From the NCBI RefSeq assembly GCF_001982635.1, contig NZ_MKFI01000005.1, forward strand, positions 727,519 to 791,518: 64,000 bases of DNA, given 5' to 3'. The DNA comes from Bradyrhizobium mercantei. Its GTDB lineage: Bacteria > Pseudomonadota > Alphaproteobacteria > Rhizobiales > Xanthobacteraceae. The position numbers and the translations under genes are program-made. Below the pieces are notes generated by a model. It ran no database searches. It saw nothing but the letters and a program-made list of their open reading frames with translations, and was not told the origin of the DNA. This document shows, piece by piece, positions 7,260 to 17,073 of this stretch (position 1 is the first letter of the stretch; every line of letters begins with the position of its first letter).

Positions 7260-10200
7260 ATGATCTCGAAATTCTTCATCGAGCGCCCGGTCCTTTCCAA
7301 CGTCATCGCGATCCTGATGATCCTGCTTGGCGGCGTGGCGCTGTATAATCTCGCGGTCGCACAATATCCCGACGTGGTACCACCGACGGTGCAGGTGACG
7401 ACGCGCTATCCCGGCGCCTCGGCCAAGACGGTGGTCGACACCGTGGCACTGCCGATCGAGCAGCAGGTCAACGGCGTCGAGGACATGCTGTACATGCAGT
7501 CCTACGCCGGCGCCGACGGCACCTACACGCTGACGGTGACTTTCAAGATCGGTACCGATCTGAATTTCGCGCAGGTGCTGGTGCAGAACCGGGTCTCTTC
7601 GGCGCTGGCGCAACTGCCGTCCGCGGTGCAGAATCAGGGCGTCACGGTGCAGAAGAAGTCGACCTCGATCCTGCTGTTCGTGACGCTGACCTCGCCGAAC
7701 AAGACCTATGACAGCCTGTTCCTGTCGAATTACGCCACCATCAGCATCCGTGACGAGCTGTCGCGGCTGCCAGGGGTCGGCAACGTCACGGTGTTCGGCG
7801 CCGGGCAATACTCGATGCGGGTCTGGCTCGATCCGAACAAGCTGCAGGTGCGCGGGCTGGTGCCGCAGGACGTCATCCAGGCGATCCAGCAGCAGAGCCA
7901 GCAGGTCACCGCCGGCCAGGTCGGCGCGCCGCCGACGCCGGCGGGGCAGGCGTTCCAGTACACGCTGAACGTCAACGGCCGGCTCGACGACACGAGCCAG
8001 TTCGAGGACATCATCGTCAAGTCAGGCACTGTCGGCGACGTCACCCGCGTCCGCGACGTCGGCTGGGTCGAGCTCGGCGCCCAGACCTACAGCCAGATCT
8101 TCTCGCTGAACCAGAAGCCCGCGACCGGCATCGGCGTGTTCCAGTCGCCCGGCGCCAACGCGTTGCAGGTCGAGAAGGCCGTCGAGAAGAAGATGGCGGA
8201 GCTCGCCAAGCAGTTTCCGCAGGACATCAAATACGACACCCCGTTCGACACCACCAAATTCGTCAACGCCTCGATCGAGGAGGTCTACAAGACGTTGATC
8301 GAGGCCGGCCTCCTGGTGCTGGTCGTGATCCTGGTCTTCCTGCAGGATTGGCGGGCCATGCTGGTGCCGGCGACCACCGTGCCGGTCACCATCATCGGCG
8401 CGTTCGCGGGCATGGCCGTGCTGGGTTTCACGATCAATCTGTCAACGCTGTTTGCGATCGTGCTGGCGATCGGCATCGTGGTCGACGACGCCATCGTCGT
8501 GGTCGAGGGCGCCGCGCACAATATCGAGCGCGGCATGTCCGGCCACGACGCCGCGATCAAGGCCATGGACGAGTTGTTCGCGCCGATCGTCGGCATCACG
8601 CTTGTCCTGATCTCGGTGTTCCTGCCGGCAGCCTTCCTGCCCGGGCTGACCGGGCGGATGTACGCGCAATTCGCGCTGGTGATCGCGGCCACCGCGCTGC
8701 TCAGCGCGGTCAATGCCGCGACGTTGAAGCCGACGCAGTGCGCGCTGTGGCTGCGTCCTCCGGCGCCGCCCGAACAGCGCAACTTCTTCTATCGCGGCTT
8801 CAACGCGGTCTATGACCGGCTGGAGCGCGGCTATACAAGGGTGGTCGGCGGCATCGCCGGGCATGCCAAGACCTCCGTCGCCATTGCGCTTGTCATCATC
8901 GGGCTGGCCGGTTACGGCCTGTCGCGGGTGCCGACCGGCTTCATCCCGATCGAGGACCAGGGCTATTTGCTCGCGGCGGTGCAATTGCCCGACGGCGCCG
9001 CGCTCGACCGCACCCAGCACGTGCTCGACAAGGTCACCGAGATCGCCGGCAAGACGCCGGGTGTCGATCAGGTGATCAGCATCGCGGGCATTTCCGCGCT
9101 CGACAACTCGTCGAGCCTCGCCAATGCCGGCGTCGCCTACCTGATCCTGAAGGACTGGAGCGCGCGCGGGCCGGGCGAGGACTTGCGCTCGCTGGTCTAT
9201 GGGCTGAACGACAAGCTCGCGGTGATCCCGGAGGCGCGCATCCTGGTGATCCCGCCGCCGCCGATCCAGGGCATCGGCAATGCCGCCGGCTTTGCCATGC
9301 AGGTCGAACTGCGCGACGGCAATGCCGATTACGCCAAACTGCAGGCGATTACCGGCGCGATCGTGGCCAATGCGCAGACCCAGAGCGCGCTGCAACGGGT
9401 GCAGTCGTCGTTCCGCGCGACGGTGCCGCAATTCGACGTCGATGTGGACCGGGTCAAGACACAGACCCTGCACGTCACCCCCGACCAGATCTTCGCGGCG
9501 CTGTCGACCTATGTCGGCGCCAGCTACGTCAACCAATTCACCAAGTTCGGCCGCACCTTCCAGGTCTACACCCAGGCCGAGGCCCAGTACCGGCTGTCGT
9601 TGCGCGACATCGAGAACATGATGGTGCGCAACAGCAATGGCGACATGATCCCGCTCGGCACGGTGGCCAGGATCACGCCGTCGGTCGGTCCGTCGCTGAT
9701 CAGCCTCTACAACCTCTATCCGTCAGCCTCCGTCATCGGGCTGCCGGCGCAGGGCTACTCGTCCGGCCAGTCGATGACGCTGATGGAGGAGATCGCAGCC
9801 AAGACGCTGCCGCCGGGCACCGGCTTCGCATGGACGGCGATGTCGTACCAGGAGAAGGAGGTCGGCGGCCAGATCTACTATGTGTTCGCGCTGGCACTGC
9901 TGTTGGTCTATCTCGTGCTCGCCGGGCAATATGAGAGCTGGTACGCGCCGATCTCGGTGATCCTGGCCGTGCCGCTGTCGCTGCTCGGCCCGACACTGGT
10001 GCTGCTGAGCCTGCGGATCGAGAACAACCTCTACACCCAGATCGGCACCATCCTTTTGATCGCGCTGTCGGCCAAGAACGCGATCCTGATCGTCGAGGTC
10101 GCGATCGAACATCACGTGCGCGACGCCAAGCCGGTGCTGGAGTCGGCGATCGACGCCGCGCGCGCCCGATTCCGGCCGATCCTGATGACGTCGTTCGCCT

Positions 10201-10430
10201 TCATCCTCGGCGTGCTGCCGCTGGTGCTCGCGACCGGCGCCGGCGCCAACGCCCGCAAGTCGATCGGCATCACGGTGTTCTCCGGCATGATCGCCTCGAC
10301 CTGCCTCGCGGTGCTGTTCGTGCCGGCGTTCTTCGTGGTGGTGCAGAGTTTTGAGAACTGGCGCAAGGCGAAGAAGGGGAAGGCGGCGGCGCCGCAAGCC
10401 GCACCGCAGGCGTCAGGCACGGTGCATTAG
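7260..10430 (+). CDS. RND multidrug efflux transporter, HAE1 family (BepG/AcrB/MexF-like)
   Basis: 1056 residues, the usual length for HAE1 proton/drug antiporters. The N-terminal ISKFFIERPVLSNVIAILMILLGG is the first transmembrane helix; TM4 carries the paired aspartates of the proton relay (VVDDAIVVVEG), and TM10 the lysine-containing segment SAKNAILIVEVA. Two large periplasmic porter/docking loops separate the helices. It is co-transcribed with the adaptor (12-nt gap). Substrates cannot be read from sequence; solvents, dyes and antibiotics are usual for the family. The C-terminus is Ala/Pro-rich. Confidence 0.93.
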   Translation: MISKFFIERPVLSNVIAILMILLGGVALYNLAVAQYPDVVPPTVQVTTRYPGASAKTVVDTVALPIEQQVNGVEDMLYMQSYAGADGTYTLTVTFKIGTDLNFAQVLVQNRVSSALAQLPSAVQNQGVTVQKKSTSILLFVTLTSPNKTYDSLFLSNYATISIRDELSRLPGVGNVTVFGAGQYSMRVWLDPNKLQVRGLVPQDVIQAIQQQSQQVTAGQVGAPPTPAGQAFQYTLNVNGRLDDTSQFEDIIVKSGTVGDVTRVRDVGWVELGAQTYSQIFSLNQKPATGIGVFQSPGANALQVEKAVEKKMAELAKQFPQDIKYDTPFDTTKFVNASIEEVYKTLIEAGLLVLVVILVFLQDWRAMLVPATTVPVTIIGAFAGMAVLGFTINLSTLFAIVLAIGIVVDDAIVVVEGAAHNIERGMSGHDAAIKAMDELFAPIVGITLVLISVFLPAAFLPGLTGRMYAQFALVIAATALLSAVNAATLKPTQCALWLRPPAPPEQRNFFYRGFNAVYDRLERGYTRVVGGIAGHAKTSVAIALVIIGLAGYGLSRVPTGFIPIEDQGYLLAAVQLPDGAALDRTQHVLDKVTEIAGKTPGVDQVISIAGISALDNSSSLANAGVAYLILKDWSARGPGEDLRSLVYGLNDKLAVIPEARILVIPPPPIQGIGNAAGFAMQVELRDGNADYAKLQAITGAIVANAQTQSALQRVQSSFRATVPQFDVDVDRVKTQTLHVTPDQIFAALSTYVGASYVNQFTKFGRTFQVYTQAEAQYRLSLRDIENMMVRNSNGDMIPLGTVARITPSVGPSLISLYNLYPSASVIGLPAQGYSSGQSMTLMEEIAAKTLPPGTGFAWTAMSYQEKEVGGQIYYVFALALLLVYLVLAGQYESWYAPISVILAVPLSLLGPTLVLLSLRIENNLYTQIGTILLIALSAKNAILIVEVAIEHHVRDAKPVLESAIDAARARFRPILMTSFAFILGVLPLVLATGAGANARKSIGITVFSGMIASTCLAVLFVPAFFVVVQSFENWRKAKKGKAAAPQAAPQASGTVH

Positions 10431-10450
10431 CTCCGCGCACCAAATCTATC

Positions 10451-10577
10451 CCCGTCACCCTGAGGAGGCCGCGCAGCGGCCGTCTCGAAGGGCGAACGGC
10501 CCATCTCTCTCCGCGCCGCCGCATTGGGGCCGATTCATCCTTCGAGGCTCGCTCCGCTCGCACCTCAGGATGACGGG
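10451..10577. repeat. Palindromic repeat, GTCATCCTGAGG family (copy 1)
   Basis: Outer arms CCCGTCACCCTGAGG and CCTCAGGATGACGGG are near-perfect inverted copies; inner arms TCTCGAAGG and CCTTCGAGGCTCG pair likewise. The same element recurs at 34442, 48142, 52515 and 63107. It lies just after the RND operon. Confidence 0.8.
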
Positions 10578-10601
10578 AATGAGAGCTCGCTGTGCACCTG
10601 C

Positions 10602-10721
10602 GTAGGGCGGGTTAGCCGACTGCGTCCGCCGTAGCTCAACGAGCGAAGGCGGAAGGCGTAACCCGCCATCTTCTCCGCGGCGCGAAGCCGGTGGGTTACG
10701 CTGCGCTAACCCACCCTACGG
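10602..10721. repeat. Palindromic repeat, GTAGGGYGGGTTAGC family
   Basis: GTAGGGCGGGTTAGCC at the left and GGGTTACGCTGCGCTAACCCACCCTAC at the right form a long inverted repeat, with GGCGTAACCCGCC between. Together with the preceding element it fills the 305-bp gap between the efflux operon and the convergent reductase gene; no coding sequence was seen there. Confidence 0.75.
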
Positions 10722-10735
10722 CACCGAGCTTCCAA

Positions 10736-11737
<1,002 letters not shown>

Positions 11738-11950
11738 GGATGTCTCCCCTCGCTTTGGTCGTTTCGCATGCAGTTGGCTGCCGCGTGCGCAGCTCCTTGC
11801 ACAGATTGTGCGCTGCATGAACGCTAGTCCGCACGCTGGCATTCCACAACGGGAACGTTTCGGCAAAGTCCCGCTCGACGCGAAGCGTGTTGCGTAGCTG
11901 CGTAAATCTGCCACACTTGCCGTTCGCCGGGAACTTACGGGGGTAAGAGA

Positions 11951-13240
11951 ATGTCGAACAGGTTTACGCAGTACATCCTGATTGCGATGGTCCTTGGCAT
12001 CGCGATGGGGACGATCGTCTTCAACTATCTGCCTGACAGCCGCGCCGAGATCGCAGCAGACGTCAACCTGATCGCGATGCTGTTCCTGCGCCTGATCAAG
12101 ATGATCATCGCACCACTCGTGTTTGCGACCCTCGTCGGCGGCATCGCCCATATGGGCAGCGGTGCCAAGCTCGGGCGGATCTTCGCCAAGACCATGGGCT
12201 GGTTCGTCTCCGCCTCGTTCGTTTCGCTGCTGCTCGGCCTCGTGATGGTCAACCTGCTGCAGCCCGGCGCCAACTTCCCCGGCACGCTGCCCGACAAGGC
12301 CCAGTCCACGGGCCTGCCGGTCTCGGCCTTCTCGATCGAAAAATTCCTGACCCATTTGATCCCGACCTCGATTGCGGATGCGATGGCGCAGAACGAGATC
12401 CTGCAGATCGTGGTGTTCGCGGTGTTCTTCGCGGTTGCGCTCGGCGCCATGCCCGAGCGGGCCAAGCCGATCATGAGCCTGATCGACGATCTCGCGCACA
12501 TCATGCTCAAGGTCACCGGCTACGTCATGCTGTTCGCGCCGATCGCGGTGTGGGCCGCGATCATGGCGACGGTCTCGAAGAACGGTCTCGGCGTGCTCTG
12601 GAAGCTGATCGTCTTCATGGGCGGCTTCTATCTGTCGCTGCTGATCCTGTGGGGCATCCTGGTCGCGGTCGGCTTCGTGGTGATCGGGCCACGCTACAGC
12701 CATCTGCTCCGGCTGATCCGCGAGCCGCTGATGATCGCGTTCTCGACCGCCTCCTCGGAGGCGGCCTACCCGAAGACGCTGGAGGGGCTGAACAGGTTCG
12801 GCGCCTCCTCGCGGATCTCGGCCTTCGTGCTGCCGCTCGGCTATTCCTTCAACCTCGACGGCACGATGATGTACTGCACCTTCGCCAGCATCTTCATCGC
12901 GCAGACCTACCATATCGAGATGTCGCTCGGCACGCAGCTCGCGATGCTGGCGACGCTGATGATCACCTCGAAGGGCGTGGCCGGCGTGCCGCGCGCCTCT
13001 CTGGTGGTGATCGCCTCGACGCTGTCGCAGTTCGGCATCCCCGAGGCGGGCCTGCTGATGATCATGGGCATCGACACCTTCCTCGACATGGGCCGCAGCG
13101 CCACCAACGTGATCGGCAACTCGCTGGCGACCGCCGTGGTCGCCAAGTGGGAGGGCGAGCTGAAGGCCGAGCACGAGCTCGGGCCCGACGATGCGGTGCC
13201 GCAGGATGCGGTGCCCGGTGCCGTGATGGCCGGCCATTGA
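11951..13240 (+). CDS. Dicarboxylate/amino acid:cation symporter (DAACS family)
   Basis: 429-residue integral membrane transporter of the DctA/GltP fold. Visible hallmarks are LFLRLIKMIIAPLVFATLVGGI in TM2-3, the Ser-rich hairpin AFSTASSEAAYPKTLEGL, the NLDGT motif (equivalent of NMDGT, cation binding) near residue 305, and FLDMGRSATNVIGNS in TM8. It should import C4-dicarboxylates or acidic/neutral amino acids with Na+ or H+. A periplasmic binding protein gene follows after 12 nt, an unusual neighbour because DAACS carriers do not need one. Confidence 0.88.
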   Translation: MSNRFTQYILIAMVLGIAMGTIVFNYLPDSRAEIAADVNLIAMLFLRLIKMIIAPLVFATLVGGIAHMGSGAKLGRIFAKTMGWFVSASFVSLLLGLVMVNLLQPGANFPGTLPDKAQSTGLPVSAFSIEKFLTHLIPTSIADAMAQNEILQIVVFAVFFAVALGAMPERAKPIMSLIDDLAHIMLKVTGYVMLFAPIAVWAAIMATVSKNGLGVLWKLIVFMGGFYLSLLILWGILVAVGFVVIGPRYSHLLRLIREPLMIAFSTASSEAAYPKTLEGLNRFGASSRISAFVLPLGYSFNLDGTMMYCTFASIFIAQTYHIEMSLGTQLAMLATLMITSKGVAGVPRASLVVIASTLSQFGIPEAGLLMIMGIDTFLDMGRSATNVIGNSLATAVVAKWEGELKAEHELGPDDAVPQDAVPGAVMAGH

Positions 13241-13252
13241 CGGGAGGGATGC

Positions 13253-14209
13253 ATGCATCGCGCCCGCTGGAGGCCGGTACGGGTTGAGGGGCCTCACCTG
13301 TCGACCTGCCTGCTGTCTGCATGTCTGCTGGCGGCAGGCCTGCTCGCCGGACCGGCCGCCGCACAGCCGGCGGGCGAGGGGTTGAGCCCCACGCTCGCCA
13401 ACATCAAGGCCACGCACGCGGTGCGGATCGGCTATCGCGAGAGTTCGCCGCCGTTCTCGTTCCTCGACCACTCCAACCGGCCGATCGGCTACAGCCTCGA
13501 GCTGTGCGATGCGATCGTCGACGAGATCGGGGTCGAGGTCGACGACGCCAATCTCAAGGTCGACTACGTCAAGGTTACCTCCGACGATCGCATTCCCGCG
13601 GTCGTCGACAAGAAGATCGATCTCGAATGCGGATCGACCACGGCGAATTCCGAGCGCGGCAAGCTGGTCGCGTTCTCGCCGCTGATGTTCGTCGCCGGCA
13701 CCAAGCTGATGGTGCCGAAGGCGTCCAGCGTCAACCAGGTCGCCGACCTCAAGGGCAAGACGGTGGTGGTGACCAAAGGCACCACCAACGAGCAGGCGAT
13801 GCACAATGTCGACGCCAAGCAGCAGCTTGGCCTCAACATCGTCACCGCACCCGACCACGAGCAGTCGTACCAAATGCTGGTGGACGGCAAGGCGGATGCG
13901 TTCGCGACCGACGACATCCTGCTCTACGGCCTGATCGCGCGGCACAAGTCGCAGGACAAATTCCGCGTCACCGGCGACTACCTGTCCTACGATCCCTACG
14001 GCATCATGTACCGCAAGGGCGAACCGCAGATGAAGGACGTGGTCGAGCGTGCATTCCGCAAGCTCGCCTCGAACCGCGACATCGTCCCGCTCTACAACAA
14101 GTGGTTCGTCGCCCGCCTGCCGACCGGCGAGAAGCTCAACGTCGCGATGTCACCGCAGCTCGAAGAGGCCTTCAAGGCGCTCGACGATTCGCCGGGCGGG
14201 TCGAACTAG
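13253..14209 (+). CDS. Amino-acid-type extracellular solute-binding protein (SBP family 3)
   Basis: 318 residues with a signal peptide ending near GPAAAQ, then a family-3 binding fold: IGYRESSPPFSFLDHSNRPIGYSLELC at the start of lobe 1, DLECGSTTANSERGKLVAFSPLMF, and LKGKTVVVTKGTTNE at the hinge to lobe 2. These match glutamate/aspartate-type periplasmic binding proteins. No ABC permease or ATPase lies nearby; it is downstream of a DAACS symporter with a 12-nt gap. It may serve an ABC transporter encoded elsewhere, or scavenge the symporter's substrate. Confidence 0.85.
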   Translation: MHRARWRPVRVEGPHLSTCLLSACLLAAGLLAGPAAAQPAGEGLSPTLANIKATHAVRIGYRESSPPFSFLDHSNRPIGYSLELCDAIVDEIGVEVDDANLKVDYVKVTSDDRIPAVVDKKIDLECGSTTANSERGKLVAFSPLMFVAGTKLMVPKASSVNQVADLKGKTVVVTKGTTNEQAMHNVDAKQQLGLNIVTAPDHEQSYQMLVDGKADAFATDDILLYGLIARHKSQDKFRVTGDYLSYDPYGIMYRKGEPQMKDVVERAFRKLASNRDIVPLYNKWFVARLPTGEKLNVAMSPQLEEAFKALDDSPGGSN

Positions 14210-14224
14210 CCTCGAACTCGACCT

Positions 14225-14241
14225 CTCTCCTCGCGGGAGAG
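14225..14241 (+). terminator. Short hairpin after the binding-protein gene
   Basis: CTCTCC-TCGCG-GGAGAG lies 16 nt after the stop of the binding-protein gene. It is a 6-bp stem without a strong T-run and looks like a remnant of the CCTCTCC/GGAGAGG repeat family. Termination is possible but not shown. Confidence 0.3.
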
Positions 14242-14265
14242 GCCGGGATTCCGGCGCCGTCTCGT

Positions 14266-14493
14266 TCATCGCCAATAGCGGCGCGACAGTTCCAGGCACT
14301 GCCGGACCCAGTATCCGTTCACATGGATCAACTGGCATGTGCTCGGAGGCGGCTCCTTGATGATGGGGTAGCCGTGGATGTCGATATTCATCGGGGCCGT
14401 GACGCCGCGCCAGAACACGGCGTTGGCGGCCGGAGGGGTGAAGGCGGCGGCGAACGCCGTGACGGCGAGGAGGCTCAAAAGAAGTTTGCGCAT
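14266..14493 (-). CDS. Small exported protein
   Basis: 75 residues with a clear signal peptide (MRKLLLSLLAVTAFAAAF..., A-N-A site near residue 25). The mature part has two Cys (STCQLIHVNGYWVRQC) that could form one disulfide. Resembles the short exported 'NGYWVRQC' proteins of Bradyrhizobium; function unknown. Convergent with the binding-protein gene. Confidence 0.6.
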   Translation of the reverse strand: MRKLLLSLLAVTAFAAAFTPPAANAVFWRGVTAPMNIDIHGYPIIKEPPPSTCQLIHVNGYWVRQCLELSRRYWR

Positions 14494-14521
14494 AATCTGT
14501 ATCCGGATCGATTAATGCGCA

Positions 14522-14710
14522 TCAGCGTACTCCGTTGCGCGGGATGAGCAAGCCGCCGGATGGATCAAAATGGCGGAGTGATCTTGCTGCAAGCTGCGCC
14601 GCCGCACGCGCGTAGCCGCCGTGGACCGCCATGCAAGCGAGGGCAACGATGCCGACCGCCGCCAGAACGACCATGACCTGGAAGATCGCGCGCCCAAGGA
14701 TCGCTCCCAT
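14522..14710 (-). CDS. Small single-pass membrane protein
   Basis: 62 residues from the ATG at 14708-14710, chosen because GGAG lies 5 nt upstream; the frame is open 23 codons further but without such a site. Residues about 8-28 (IFQVMVVLAAVGIVALACMAV) form one transmembrane helix, followed by a basic tail. No family recognised. Confidence 0.45.
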   Translation of the reverse strand: MGAILGRAIFQVMVVLAAVGIVALACMAVHGGYARAAAQLAARSLRHFDPSGGLLIPRNGVR

Positions 14711-14800
14711 CAAGACTCCATCGATCCGGCGGGGATCTTGCTTCGAGTTTCCAGGCGCCGCGATCTTCTGGAGCATCATCGGCAGGCGAGATAGCGCTGG

Positions 14801-15046
14801 CTAATGTCGTCTCGCGACAAGCCGATCGACCTGCTGCTGGAGCGCCGCCTCCATTTCGGAAATGATGTCGTGCGGCAGGCGAACGCCGGGGGGATCAATC
14901 GCTTCTTGCTGCATCGTCTGATGCTGCATGACGTCGGCATCAGCGAACTGATCTTCGACCAGTCGTCGAGAGGATGGACGGCCCGGCGCGCCAGCCGCCG
15001 CGTCAGCCCCACAAAAATCCTGATCCGACCGTACAGCGTTCTTCAT
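14801..15046 (-). CDS. Hypothetical small acidic protein
   Basis: 81 residues. The start ATG is preceded by a perfect AGGAGG eight nt upstream, the main support for this frame over the opposite-strand one. Composition is polar with Gln/Asp-rich stretches and a helical C-terminus (ISEMEAALQQQVDRLVARRH). No signal peptide, membrane segment or known family seen. It lies just upstream of and on the same strand as the small membrane protein gene. Confidence 0.5.
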   Translation of the reverse strand: MKNAVRSDQDFCGADAAAGAPGRPSSRRLVEDQFADADVMQHQTMQQEAIDPPGVRLPHDIISEMEAALQQQVDRLVARRH

Positions 15047-15241
15047 GAGCTTTGCCTCCTGGCACGATTTCCTTTCCCAGGCCCGAGCCGTCCGGCTCGC
15101 CGCCCATCAATGACTCCGACACCTCGAAAGTTGTTCCGGATGGAACCTGCGATCGTCTGTTGGAACGGTCACATTGAGTTTGGAACCAGAACCATAAGCG
15201 GTCCTCAATCGTTGACTTCAGTTGATCGTTTGGAGGTCGCC

Positions 15242-15598
15242 ATGGGTTACGTGAGGCCGATTCGCCAAATCGCTGTTGTCGTTGAAGACGACACGATCCA
15301 GCGCGACATGATTGCGCTGCTGCTGGAAGCAGGTCATTTCGACGTCATCCAATGCGAGGACGCAGAAACAGCGGCGCTGGCCATCAAGATGCGCCACCCG
15401 TCGCTGGTGGTCACCGACATCAAGCTCACGGGCAAGATGGACGGCATCGAGCTTGCTCGTTTGGCCCTCGATTGCGACCCGAGGGTGCGCGTGATGGTGA
15501 TCTCAGGCCTGCCACTCGCCAGTGCTCTGCCTGACGGCGTCAAGTTTTTTGAGAAGCCGGTTTATCCACCCGCGCTGCTGCGAGGGCTGGCGCCGTAA
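15242..15598 (+). CDS. Single-domain response regulator (receiver only)
   Basis: 118 residues, a lone receiver domain with no output domain. The acidic pocket is VVEDD (about 13-17), the phospho-acceptor is Asp59 (VVTDIKL), the switch Ser is in VMVISG (about 88), and the conserved Lys105 sits in FFEKP. The start is the ATG at 15242 with GGAGGT four nt upstream; the frame is open from 14804 but that part is antisense to another gene. Regulators of this size act by protein-protein contact or as phosphate sinks. No histidine kinase gene is adjacent. Three TGGAAC boxes spaced exactly 20 bp precede it. Confidence 0.85.
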   Translation: MGYVRPIRQIAVVVEDDTIQRDMIALLLEAGHFDVIQCEDAETAALAIKMRHPSLVVTDIKLTGKMDGIELARLALDCDPRVRVMVISGLPLASALPDGVKFFEKPVYPPALLRGLAP

Positions 15599-15622
15599 GT
15601 CTCGCCGATCGGATGTTGGCCC

Positions 15623-15823
15623 ATGCAGGATGATCCCGAAATCGATTGGCACCGGGAGCAGATCACAAAGAATCGTGAACTGATCGCGGAATTGGAGTCC
15701 GGAAATACCGCGGGGGCTGACGTGTTCCCGGAGACGCAAGCCGAGATCGACCGTCTCACGGCACAGATCGAGCAATCGGAATTGATCGTCGCTGCCTATG
15801 AAAAGGAGCGTCGGCGAGAATGA
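15623..15823 (+). CDS. Small coiled-coil protein of unknown function
   Basis: 66 residues, almost wholly charged and helical, with heptad-like Leu/Ile spacing in ITKNRELIAELES and IDRLTAQIEQSELIVAAYEKE. Located 24 nt after the response regulator and on the same strand, so probably co-transcribed. No recognisable family. Confidence 0.55.
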   Translation: MQDDPEIDWHREQITKNRELIAELESGNTAGADVFPETQAEIDRLTAQIEQSELIVAAYEKERRRE

Positions 15824-15840
15824 TGCATGTGAGGCGTTGC

Positions 15841-16776
15841 CTACGCGAACACGGCGTCGAGCGCCGCGTCATAGGCCGCCTCGACCAGCGCCGGATGCGC
15901 CCGGCCCAGTGCCTCCATCTTCACCCCTGAATTCACCTCGAGGACCTTCCATGCGCCATCGGTGCGCACGACGTCGATGGAAGCGAAGCGGATGCCGACG
16001 GCCTGCGCGGCATTGATCGCGAGCGCGATGCAGGCGTCGCGTGTGGCGCCATCGGTGAGCAGCACAGGCTCCGCGCCGGCATCGAGGTTGTGGCGCCAGT
16101 TCAGCAGAAGCCGTTCGCCGGCGGCTGGAACGGCATCGAGCGTGGCGTCATCGAAATCCTCGGCGATGGTCTTGAGCTGATCGGCTGTGGCGGTCGCCTG
16201 CGCCAGCGCGCGGAGCGAATGGATGCCGTCGCCAATCACCATTGGGCGCGTCTTGCCGTAGACGATCAGCGCACGCGCATCGAGCAGCACCACGCGCACC
16301 TCGTCCTTGATCTCGACATAGGGCGAGATCGCGAGGCTTGGATGGGCGGCAAGGATGCGCGCGACGGCAGTCTCCAACTGCGCCCGCGTCGTCACGCGGA
16401 CGACCAACTCGCCGGATGTCCCCTCATTGGGTTTGACGACGAGCCCTTGTGGATGCTGCTCGAGCAGAAGCTGCATCGCGTCGAGCGAGTCCGATCCCGG
16501 GATGTGCTTGCTGAATTTTGCGCCGAGATAAAGCGTGTGCGGAATGGCTGATACGCCGGCCAATGCCAGCACGTCCGCGCAGGCCGATTTGTCGTTGGCG
16601 ACCTGATGCGCGACGGCGCTGTTCAGCCCAATGTCGTAACCGATCACCAGCCGCCGTACGTTGCCCTTGGTCATGATGACCAGCCAGCCGCCGGACCGCA
16701 CCTCGACGGCAATCGAGTGCGCCAAACAATATTTTTTGATGGTTTCCAGGAAGATTCGCTGGCTGATCAGGACCAC
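15841..16776 (-). CDS. ATP-grasp domain protein (RimK/CphA-like)
   Basis: 311 residues. LVVKPNEGTSGELVVRV (about 113-130) is the ATP-grasp loop with the ATP-binding Lys, ISPYVEIKDEVRVVLLD is the following nucleotide-binding strand, RPMVIGDGIHSLRAL resembles the cyanophycin-synthetase-like segment, and FASIDVVRTDGAWKVLEVNSGVKME near the C-terminus contains the metal-binding Glu/Asn (E-V-N). The family makes carboxylate-amine bonds through acyl-phosphates. Substrate unknown. It converges with the small coiled-coil gene and stands alone. Confidence 0.8.
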   Translation of the reverse strand: MVLISQRIFLETIKKYCLAHSIAVEVRSGGWLVIMTKGNVRRLVIGYDIGLNSAVAHQVANDKSACADVLALAGVSAIPHTLYLGAKFSKHIPGSDSLDAMQLLLEQHPQGLVVKPNEGTSGELVVRVTTRAQLETAVARILAAHPSLAISPYVEIKDEVRVVLLDARALIVYGKTRPMVIGDGIHSLRALAQATATADQLKTIAEDFDDATLDAVPAAGERLLLNWRHNLDAGAEPVLLTDGATRDACIALAINAAQAVGIRFASIDVVRTDGAWKVLEVNSGVKMEALGRAHPALVEAAYDAALDAVFA

Positions 16777-17073
16777 GAGATCATTTTCCCTTCACCGCGG
16801 TTTTCGTAGCAATTAATTGCCAGATCGGCGCCGATCTCAGCAAGTAAATTACGTGCAGCAGCACGTGTTAACGATGTCGTGGTTGAACCTCCGCGCGAAA
16901 TCGAACGACTGCCATTCGGAGATCGCAATTGCACGCCAGTTGATCTTGACTATCTCCTGCATTGGCGCAATGGAAACGCGAGATCTTCAGTGATTTCGGC
17001 CACTTCTGCGCCGTCGCGAGCAGTCTAGAAATCAAACCATTCTAAATCTGGTCAGTCGAGAAAACGAAAACCC

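Noticed and set aside
6147..7808. 553-codon minus-strand frame over the efflux genes
   Set aside because: Antisense to well-conserved RND adaptor and pump genes; no protein motifs.
11738..13945. Extension of the CurA-like frame to 1069 residues
   Set aside because: It runs antisense through the symporter and binding-protein genes with a His/Arg/Asp-rich composition typical of shadow frames; the enzyme starts at 11737.
14804..15241. N-terminal extension of the response regulator
   Set aside because: No domain; a strong GGAGGT sits before the ATG at 15242, and the region is antisense to a small gene with its own AGGAGG.
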